This document shows, piece after piece, positions 55,998-64,000 of a DNA stretch of 64,000 bases (position 1 is the stretch's first letter; each line of letters starts with the position of its first letter). Origin of the DNA: Stromatinia cepivora (taxonomy: Eukaryota; Ascomycota; Leotiomycetes; Helotiales; Sclerotiniaceae); NCBI GenBank assembly GCA_014898415.1, contig RCTD01000019.1, positions 558,001 to 622,000 on the forward strand. Direction: 5' to 3'. The translations under genes and the position numbers were made by a program. The notes under the pieces were generated by a model, which had not been told where the DNA came from, searched no databases, and worked only from the letters and a program-made list of their open reading frames with translations.

Positions 55998-58907
55998 ATG
56001 GCTCCATCTCTCACAAGTTCAGCGAACTTCCTTCGACCAAGGACTAGAGATCGTGGTGATGAGCGCCCTAGTACGCGGGAAAACAACCAGGATCACAACC
56101 TCATAATCCCGAGTCGAACTTCCTCCCTTCACTCAAGGATCACACAACCAATTCCTTCTACACTTAATGCCAAACCTCAAGCTCGAACACCAAAAACCCT
56201 CACTCATGCCTATATGGTATGCGGTGTTGGCCGGGAACCAGCACAATGGGTAAAGGCTCCGGCTCCAGCGCAAGGAAAGATTCAACATATGAAAGGTGCT
56301 GTTGGCCAATTTTGGCTTCCTGAGATTTTGGGTAGCAGCCCTCGACTTGAGCAGGATAATGAAATCGCCAGAGCTCTTCACTCTGCAATGAGGGTAAGGA
56401 CGAAAGCCAGTCCGGGGTAAGATTTAACTAACTGGCAATAGGCATGCTTCCCCCACGATGTCGAAATCTGCACAGGGCGTAGTCAACCTCATTGTGTTCA
56501 CCATTCATTCGTCCTTCAACAAGATTCCTCGCATACTTTGTATGGTATAGCACTACGAGTTTGGTCCCGAGCAGACGAGAAGCGTGCAGAGACAATTCGT
56601 GACTTGAGAAGGAGGACAGAATCAGATTTCTACGACTCGGCAGATGAAACATACTGGATTCCATACTGCTTGTCCTTCCTTTCCAGATACCCGTTGTATA
56701 ATTTGTTGGGTGATTACCTCAGGGGAATGTGGATTCATTGGAACAAAGCTACCAATCTTTTCCATGCTGAAGAGGTCTCGAGAATCTTGAGCTTCCCAGC
56801 TCCCAGGCTCAATGATCTTGTGCGTATCGACATGAAGGATTACGCACTTTGTTACCAGTTTCCATCTTCTCCGACAGGCTTCCAGAACTTCGCCATGTGG
56901 CCATTGTTCTCTTGTTTATCTATTCCTAACATTGTAGGAGTAATCGAGGCAGCTTTATCACCCACCCGTCGCATTATTTTCGTTTCCCATTACCCTGCCA
57001 TGCTCACGGTGGCATCGGAGACTATTCGATATTTTGTTCGAGTTTATGAATGGAGTGGTCTTTATGTTCCAGTCGTCCATGCAAGACACGCCCAAGAACT
57101 TGTTCAGGAACCTGGACCATATATTCTCGGAATTACAGCAGAATGTCGATCTCTATTCACCGCACCCACAGATGCTTTGGTTGTAGATTTGGATCGCAAC
57201 TTCGTTCTAACATCCAGTCCACCTACCGCTCTGACAGCTGGTCAACGCACAAAGATGGTCAACCGCATTACTCAAGCTCTCAACGGTGACGTAACACCTT
57301 CTGGTGTACCACAACATCTTCGTTCAGCTTACGGTGGTGGAAAGTTGATTCCAGCTGGTCAAATCATCGTTATGCGAGGAGAAGTTGAGTCTATCCAAGA
57401 CCCAGAATGGTGGAACCAGGATGCTACCATGGCCGTGATGGATCATGTTTGTGAGAAGATGGTGAGTAAATTATAAATTTCGTTTTCAATTGAAACGCAC
57501 TAACTTCCTCAGGGACGAAATACAGGAATCAAAGCTGTCTTTGGAGGAGCCCAAAAGAAACCTTTGATGACTAAGGTTTCCATGAGACATTTGAACGAAA
57601 TCGTACGGGAGAGAAACCAATACTCCAGAGATGCTCTCGAGGCGTGGCAAGACTTTATTAACCTCAAGGGTCGTATGGATACAGAACTCGGCAAAGTTAC
57701 GAAGAGAAACAACTTTTTGGTTGAAGAACTCGAAAGCTGGAAACAACAATTCCTCAAGTTTCAAGCTTTCGCTGAGCAACTTACCAAGGAGACTCAAGAT
57801 CTTAAGGTCAAGATCGAAACCCACAAACGAGAGAATAGACGTCTCACGAGTCTTATCGATCAACAGAAAGACGATGCAGCTCGTCTCAACACTCGTCTTT
57901 CTGGTACGGAGAAGCAGCGTGATGATGCCCTCGAGGCACTTGTTCTCCAACAAGAGATTGCCGAAGAACTCTCGCGTGAACGCCAGCGCAACCAGAAAGA
58001 ACTTTCAGAGCTTCAACGCACCAACTCAACTCTTCTTCGACAACGGGACGAGGCACAACGCGTTGTTTTGCATCTTCGCAGTCTGATTGGTGGTCAATCT
58101 CACCACTTGGAGCACTTGGTCCGCACCATCCAGAAGAGTCCAGATATGAGTGAGTATCTCGATGCCGAGTTCGATCAAGAGGATGGAGATAATATGGGCG
58201 AGATCCCCGAGGAAAGCAAGGCCGATGGCAAGAGATCTTCATCAAGAGAGCCTTCCGAGCGTGGGTCATCTCGTGCATCGTCTCGTACACCATCTCGTTC
58301 AAAAAGATTCAGCCGGTCAGGCGATGATATGACTCCTGAGATGGAGGCAAGATTGGTTGGCAGTGTGCGAAATAGCAAACGTTACAGTGCAATCAGCATT
58401 GCAGACGTTGCTGATCGTCATCTTCGGGACAAAACGGATGCCATTGCTCACATCATCCGAAATATTAGTGATCAGTGCGCAGCTGCTGTGGAGGGTCTCA
58501 TGATGGCTCATGATGCGGATGCCGAAGCTGAGGAACTTGCTATGAAAGAGAAGCAGAGAAGACACCGTGAAAGCAATCTTTCAACCATGACCAGTGATGG
58601 CGAACAATCGGGCGAAGATAGCATGCTTCGTCCAAGAAGCGGACGCTCTTCCAGCATTCCTCCTACCCCAGATCTCAGTCACAGATCTAGCACGGCCATG
58701 TCTATCGCTAGTTCCGTCACTACACCCGAAAGAACGAGTCAACAATACCATCCCAGAGATGACTTGCCAACCAAAATCATCGAAGATAGTGATGAAGAAA
58801 TTAGTGGTAGAAGTGACACTGGAAGTATGCGACACAGCCTGCATGGAAAGCCAGGATTGCTCCACCGACCTGCAGGTGCCAGGATAAGTGCGCTGGGTGG
58901 TCATTAG
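55998..58907 (+). CDS. DENN-domain protein with C-terminal coiled coil
   Basis: Three exons, 55998..56393, 56442..57461 and 57513..58907, give 936 residues. Introns of 48 and 51 bp (GTAAGG..ATAG, GTGAGT..CTCAG) keep frame. A disordered basic N-terminus leads into the uDENN part (YMVCGVGREPAQWV, later YGIALRVWSR). The core DENN follows at about residues 185-360: YCLSFLSRYPLYNLLGDYL, SIPNIVGVIEAALSP, RIIFVSHYPAMLT and GLYVPVVHARHAQEL, then GPYILGI. Residues about 490-690 form a coiled coil, after which the tail is Ser-rich. DENN modules act as Rab-GTPase exchange factors in membrane traffic; the Rab partner cannot be told from sequence. The start ATG at 55998 directly precedes the conserved architecture; short upstream frames may affect translation. 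Confidence 0.87.
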
Positions 58908-59835
58908 CCACTACAGCCATTAATGCTCTTGAAGAAACTCGGAATGGAAGAATCTTGATAGCATTAATCCCACCCAAAAACAGTGCACCTACTTTTCTTT
59001 CTCGACCTCACTTTTCACTTCTCTTGGCTTACTTTTGGAGGGGGCGTTTGAATGGGGAGGCAATATCTGTCGATTTCTTGCTGGGTTTAGCTCGCTAAGC
59101 ACTCTCCATCATACTTTTTATATCACTTTTTAGTTTTTTTTTGGTCATTAGGAATCCTTGATTTGGAATTTCTGAAGAAGGATTTTTTTTCTTTTATATC
59201 ACCGGATTTGTGGATGGATGGAAAAAGAGATGTCAACTTCTAAGTTGATCGGGAGGAAGGTTGGTGGTGGGTAGATGGATGGATGGCCATGCGAATGGGA
59301 ATGATATGTACTGGGATACCGTACTCTTTTTTCTTTTCTTTTTTGTTAGGTGGGAGCGACTTGAGAATAATACCCGATGTGAACAGTTAGTTGTATGTAT
59401 GTAGCACAGATTAAACAATGGCATTTAAGAGAGTGGGATGGAGAGGAAAGCGAAGTGGAACAGAATAGAAGAGAAGAGAATAGTTGAATGGAAATCTTTT
59501 AAATATTGAAATATATATTGGAATGTGATGTGATGTGATGGGTTGGGAATGAAGGGATGCAGTGTGTGTTTGATCTTTTTGTGTGATTTTTGGGGGTGAG
59601 GATGTGGATGTGGATAGGGATGATGGTGTTGATGGAGAGTGCAAGTAATTTCTTGTTCTATTGACTACATTACAGGCTTAAGACTCTATCTACGTCCTTT
59701 GAGCAGAATTCAGGAATTTAGAAAAATTTAAATTTAAATTGTAATTTTAATTTTAATTTTCTATTGTTCTATTTTATCGGTAAGTGGTATTGGGTTGTTT
59801 AATTAAGTATTCATTATTATTTTTGATGTTGTATT

Positions 59836-59912
59836 AGGTAAATAGTAGGTAAATAGTAGGTAAATAGTAGGTAAATAATAGGTAAATAATAGGTAAATAA
59901 TAGGTAAATAGT
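59836..59912. repeat. 11-bp tandem repeat (AGGTAAATAGT x7)
   Basis: Seven units in register, four AGGTAAATAGT and three AGGTAAATAAT, are followed by degenerating AGGTAG-type units to about 59990. Confidence 0.93.
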
Positions 59913-59998
59913 AGGTAGTTAGTAGATAGGCAATAGACAATCAGTAGGTAGGTAGTAGATAGGCATCAGGTAGGTATTAGGCCGGTGTGATTGTTATA

Positions 59999-60223
59999 AT
60001 TTGATTTTGATTTTGATTTTGATTTTGATTTTGATTTTGATTTTGATTTTGATTTTGATTTTGATTTTGATTTTGATTTTGATTTTGATTTTGATTTTGA
60101 TTTTGATTTTGATTTTGATTTTGATTTTGATTTTGATTTTGATTTTGATTTTGATTTTGATTTTGATTTTGATTTTGATTTTGATTTTGATTTTGATTTT
60201 GATTTTGATTTTGATTTTGATTT
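59999..60223. repeat. (TTTTGA)n hexanucleotide microsatellite, ~225 bp
   Basis: About 37 perfect TTTTGA units run without interruption. The frame through it (ILILIL) is an artefact. Confidence 0.97.
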
Positions 60224-61092
60224 TAGAATTTGGGATTTGGAATTTGGATTGGGGGATTGGGAGATTGGGAAAATTGGAAACGGGTTTGGGGTTTGGAAGT
60301 TGGAGATCGGAGATTGGAGAGGTTGGATAAGTGGATGTGGATGCAGATGAATGGATGGATGAGTAGATATTTGATAAGTATTTGAGTGATAATTTGGAGG
60401 GGAAATCGATAAAGGGAGTATTTATATAAGGGAAGGAAGGGAAGGAAAGGAAAGGAAATAAAAAGAAGGGAAATATGTGTTAGATGATGAATATAATTTT
60501 TTATACATTTTCATATATAGCACACATATCGTAATATCCCCACCTGGAATTTTGTATATTCAAAAAAGATCAAGATAATCGAATCGAGATTTCAATAATA
60601 TAACTCATTCTATTAAATATCTTCAAGGTGGTGGTAGGGGGGGGATAATTAGATATTTTATCGATAACAAACTAGTACTCCGTATACTGGATGGAAGATG
60701 AAAGGAGGAAGGAGGAAGGAAGATAATGGGATACTTGGGATTAGATGTTGGGGTATTATGGATTGGTAGATGGTTGTATTGAGTTTTGTATTGTGATGAA
60801 GATTGATGAATGGTATTGATGGTGTATTTTGGGTTGGTTGAGGTTAGTTGGGATTAGTTGATTATTAAACAGGATTGAAGATATAATATAATATACTATT
60901 TGATATTTGCGGGTATAATTACCAATATATATACAGAAGCGCTGTATTGCGGGTTATATAATTGTAAGACCGCTGCGCTATTTCTCATTTTGATAGATAA
61001 TTTTCTATGATAATTGCAATTGATCGGGATGAAATAGAGTTAGTGTTTGGTTCTTGAGAATATGGTTTGGATAATAGATTAACAATTGTAAA

Positions 61093-61169
61093 TCTGGAAT
61101 CTGGAATCTGGAATCTGGAATCTGGAATCTGGAATCTGGAATCTGGAATTTGGAATTTGGAATTTGGAA
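61093..61169. repeat. 7-bp tandem repeat (TCTGGAA x8, TTTGGAA x3)
   Basis: Eight TCTGGAA units are followed by three TTTGGAA units, that is a C-to-T variant spread over the right end of the array. Confidence 0.95.
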
Positions 61170-61854
61170 TTTGCGGGAATGGGGAATGTAGAAGGGTTGG
61201 GAGAGGAAGGCGAGATTTTGAGGTATTATTATATGAATTTAAACTTAGCTTTGGTTAGAACTTAGATAAGATATTTGGAAAATGTATAATGTGAATAGTT
61301 TGCGTATAATTAGGTCTTTTTTATTTTTCTAAATGTAATTTACAGGAATTATTTGTTATAGACTATGATTTAGAGTATTCGGATATCTAATTTGATGTTT
61401 TGTAGATATAGTATTGATGTATTGAGTGAGAACTAGAAGTTAGCTCCAAACTAGTTATTAGAGACACTGGAGTGAAAGATGGAGATGGAGATTATGAACT
61501 TGGTATTTAGAAGAAGTGACATTTTGTAGAAGGCGGGGCTTATAGATGGTGACGGAAAAAAGTATTCGAAATTGGTGTATGATGGTTGGGGATAGTAGAT
61601 ATTGGTTTGGTGTAATAAATAGGTATCAGGATTATATACATACATATATGTGAAGTGTATAGTGAAAGCTGCTGTATACTAGTATTATTCTGCACATTAC
61701 ACCCCTTGATCAAATAGGAAAATACAGAAAATGTTTTGAGTTCAAGTTGAATCACATTTTATCCTTGTCAAAATTAGAGGTTCCTCACTTATCTTCATTG
61801 ACAGCCGGCTCTCCCAGAATTTTAAATCTGAAGCGTCCATTTATGCCACTTCAC

Positions 61855-64000
61855 TCAATCGTCCAAAGTTTCATCTGCCTCAAGTTTTTCCTTCTCTTGT
61901 GTTGCATTCTCGCTTGCTTCGCTTTCATCTCCTATGGCTTCCAACATCTGCATATTGTCGGCATTCCCTTCCGTGCCAATACTTGATTCCTTGTCTTCCT
62001 GTCCTCCTGTAGAAATAGAGATTAGAGCTTGCTCTGCGTCCTCCGAAGACCCGAGTAAATGTTGCTCGTAGATGGAGAAAATGAATTCATCATCGAGTTC
62101 AAAGGCTTCGGATAGTGCATTGCTTTCTAAACCTGATTCACCGTCCGATTCGGAGTCCTCAGAGTCTGTACAGTTTTCAAGATCCGAGTTCTGGCTTCCA
62201 GATAAGGAGGTCCTCTTACTTCTTGTCTGTTCGCTCTGTAACTGTTGATCCACAATCTCGCGTACTTCAAAGTAATCACGTTCGGACTCTAATGTCTTAG
62301 GATTGTCGGGTCCGAATGTTGCTAGATTAAATGTATAGACCTTTTCAAAATATGGGAGGGCTTCGGAATATCTTTCTTGATCATCGAGTAATATGGCTAG
62401 TTCTTTCATGTAGTGGCATGGGACACGGTGGTTATTTCCAAATATCCTTTGGCTGTCTTGAAGTAGGTTCCGGGAAAGGGCTTCAGCATCAGCTAATTTC
62501 CCTATGCACTGGAGAACACGAACAAGACCGAAGATACTTGTCAATGTCTCCAGGTGGTCGTGTCCAAAGACTCTTTCCCTTGTCTTAATAACTCGTCTAA
62601 ACATTTTCTCAGCTTTAACAAGTTCTCCTCGTTTCATCAAACTCCATGCAATGTTATGTGTAGCTCTCAACACTTCAGGATGCTCTGAGCCATAATTTCT
62701 TCTATAGATAATTAGAACTCGCCGGTCTATATCAAACACTTCTTCGAATTTATCTTGACGATCAAGCGCATGTGATAATGCCCCGAGAGCCGATAGAGTT
62801 TCATCGTCTTCTAGTCCGTACTTCAGCGTCGTCGCTTCTACCCATCTTCGTGCAGTAATTTCTGACTCTTTGTAGAAGCCGCATTCGAGATAGAGATCTG
62901 CGAACCACTGGTAGGAACAATATAGCATATCTTTACTGAACAATTCACTCTTATTGAGTGCTACCATCAGATCTTGATTCTCGTCATGAACATTTAGATG
63001 GGAAAGTATTTCCTGCCGTAATTGTAAAGGCATCGTAAACGTCTCAGTAGAGTATGATTCTTTGAGTACTATTCCCAAAATATTAGCACTGAGAACCGCA
63101 AGGTCGTAGCATAGTTGTGAAGAAGCGCGCAAGCGAATCCAGTCCCGAACTAAAGGGTGTAGAGATAGGTGGCATTGGTTATCTTCATCTCGATGCCAGC
63201 TTTGAATCAGGGAAAGTCGAGAGAGGTCATTCAAAGTATCCACAAACTTTTGTTGGTCCCAGTTTTTGTTTTCATCTAGAAACAAGAGTAAGGGTTCTTC
63301 TATCTCCAACACGTCGGGATAGGAGAACAGCTCTTTTGTGCAATAAATCTCGAATAACTGTTGGGATATGTTTTGAAAATCGAAAAAGGCAAACAATGTC
63401 AGAATTACCGACCTGTAGTTCCTCTCATCATCAAGCTTTTCTAGTTGTTGGTAGGAGAGCTCCCAGATTGTAAAGACATTCAATGCTGTTTCATTTGCAG
63501 CTTCCCCAACTTTACGCCGATATTGTGACATCCGTGGAGTTTCTTGTAAAATTGCTTCTCGTTGGCGGTTGTAGTTGTCCATAAATTGAGATAATTTAAT
63601 CTTCTGCGTTTGGATATATGATCCGGCCTGTGTAATGGCCAGTGCATGGTACCCTAGGCGATCAACGATATTGTATGCGTCGTTGCGCGATGCTGCATCA
63701 CCTACTCGGCTTTGTCTTATGAGAAGATCACAAGCATCGTCTTTTGGGAGTCCAGGTAGCTCAATATAATGATCTAATTCGGCTAGAACGGCAGTATCTG
63801 CGTGCCTACTCGTGATTAAAATCCGCCCACCTTGCCCCGTTGGCATAAAATCTGGAAGATAAAAACTTGACGGGTCGTCATGATTGTCGAAAACCATCAG
63901 CCATGGCTCATCCCATTCTTGTAATTTATTTAACACCAAGGCAACTTCTTGATTATCTTGTGCCGCGTCTGCTGGGCTTTTAATATGCCTCCATATTGCG
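61855..64000 (-). CDS. NLR-type NB-ARC/TPR protein, 3' part
   Basis: The minus frame is open from the window edge (first whole codon at 63999) to a stop at 61855, giving 715 residues of the C-terminal part. The start and P-loop lie outside. The NB-ARC half shows the kinase-2/Walker B strand WLMVFDNHDDP, the RNBS-B-like GGRILITSR, a GLP segment GLPKDDACDLL and the GLPLA-equivalent LGYHALAITQAG, then the MHD-like region SLHPLVRDWIR. Residues about 380-580 form tetratricopeptide repeats of the 42-residue type (HPEVLRATHNIAWSL, HLETLTSIFGLVRVL, NPKTLESERDYFE). The end is Ser/Asp/Glu-rich and disordered. Fungal NB-ARC-TPR proteins are NLR-like sensors linked to self/non-self recognition and programmed cell death; the effector domain would be upstream. 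Which effector is unknown. Confidence 0.88.
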   Translation of the reverse strand, partial: AIWRHIKSPADAAQDNQEVALVLNKLQEWDEPWLMVFDNHDDPSSFYLPDFMPTGQGGRILITSRHADTAVLAELDHYIELPGLPKDDACDLLIRQSRVGDAASRNDAYNIVDRLGYHALAITQAGSYIQTQKIKLSQFMDNYNRQREAILQETPRMSQYRRKVGEAANETALNVFTIWELSYQQLEKLDDERNYRSVILTLFAFFDFQNISQQLFEIYCTKELFSYPDVLEIEEPLLLFLDENKNWDQQKFVDTLNDLSRLSLIQSWHRDEDNQCHLSLHPLVRDWIRLRASSQLCYDLAVLSANILGIVLKESYSTETFTMPLQLRQEILSHLNVHDENQDLMVALNKSELFSKDMLYCSYQWFADLYLECGFYKESEITARRWVEATTLKYGLEDDETLSALGALSHALDRQDKFEEVFDIDRRVLIIYRRNYGSEHPEVLRATHNIAWSLMKRGELVKAEKMFRRVIKTRERVFGHDHLETLTSIFGLVRVLQCIGKLADAEALSRNLLQDSQRIFGNNHRVPCHYMKELAILLDDQERYSEALPYFEKVYTFNLATFGPDNPKTLESERDYFEVREIVDQQLQSEQTRSKRTSLSGSQNSDLENCTDSEDSESDGESGLESNALSEAFELDDEFIFSIYEQHLLGSSEDAEQALISISTGGQEDKESSIGTEGNADNMQMLEAIGDESEASENATQEKEKLEADETLDD

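Larger units (their letters stand above)
58908..61854. other. Repeat-rich intergenic region
   Basis: This 2.9-kb gap lies between two convergent genes. It contains an 11-bp repeat (59836-59912), a long (TTTTGA)n array (59999-60223) and a 7-bp repeat (61093-61169), with G-rich/purine-rich sequence between. No gene is supported. Confidence 0.65.

Noticed and set aside
60001..60330. Open frame ILILIL... through the TTTTGA array
   Set aside because: Repeat artefact without start context or non-repeat coding part.
61067..61258. Repetitive Trp/Leu/Glu/Ser frame (ESGIWNL units)
   Set aside because: Translation of the 7-bp TCTGGAA array; no independent support.
1..64000. CRISPR arrays, bacterial operons or phage features
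   Set aside because: Spliceosomal introns and eukaryotic gene families identify a fungal chromosome; the tandem arrays have no spacer structure.

Overview
The window looks like nuclear chromosomal DNA of a filamentous ascomycete (Pezizomycotina). The protein-coding genes carry short GT..AG introns of about 48-133 bp. The gene set (Kcs1, Nud1/Cdc11-type scaffold, Alg2, Orc6, Tyw2, Ssp120-like, DENN protein, NB-ARC/TPR protein) is typical of that group. Long intergenic stretches are rich in microsatellites and A+T. A leotiomycete (Botrytis/Sclerotinia relatives) would fit, but this is inference from style and protein flavour only.

Layout. 1-180: 3' end of a + strand gene. 1725-5832 (-): inositol hexakisphosphate kinase, 2 exons. 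8359-12099 (-): large disordered conserved fungal protein. 13479-20021 (+): 2180-residue leucine-rich-repeat scaffold of the septation/mitotic-exit network, no intron. 20258-21345 (-): peroxisomal enoyl-CoA hydratase/isomerase ending in SKL. 21716-23329 (+): ALG2 mannosyltransferase, 3 exons. 23652-24400: A+T-rich element with about 39-bp terminal inverted repeats. 24846-26339 (+): FAD/NAD(P) oxidoreductase with a likely mitochondrial presequence, 3 exons. 26340-31636: gene-poor block with decayed coding fragments and a small SAM-domain gene (28837-29506, -). 31637-37051 (-): kinesin, 4 exons. 37052-42824: gene-poor block with repeats. 42825-44112 (-): ORC6. 44450-45223 (+): Ssp120-like EF-hand protein. 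46452-47660 (-): TYW2. 47661-55997: gene-poor block holding a broken intradiol dioxygenase (about 49441-50141, -) and a tRNA-Trp(CCA) (51316-51387, -). 55998-58907 (+): DENN-domain protein, 3 exons. 58908-61854: repeat-rich intergenic DNA. 61855-64000 (-): 3' part of an NB-ARC/TPR NLR-type gene that runs off the right edge.

The intact genes are mostly housekeeping: inositol pyrophosphate signalling, cytokinesis control, peroxisomal beta-oxidation, N-glycosylation, microtubule transport, replication origin licensing, wybutosine tRNA modification and membrane traffic. They do not form an obvious cluster or pathway. The accessory content sits in the gene-poor blocks: decayed genes, the inverted-repeat element, tandem and dispersed duplications that differ mainly by transitions, and the NLR at the edge. 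Exon boundaries were placed by eye, by splice consensus and reading-frame continuity. No database search was possible.
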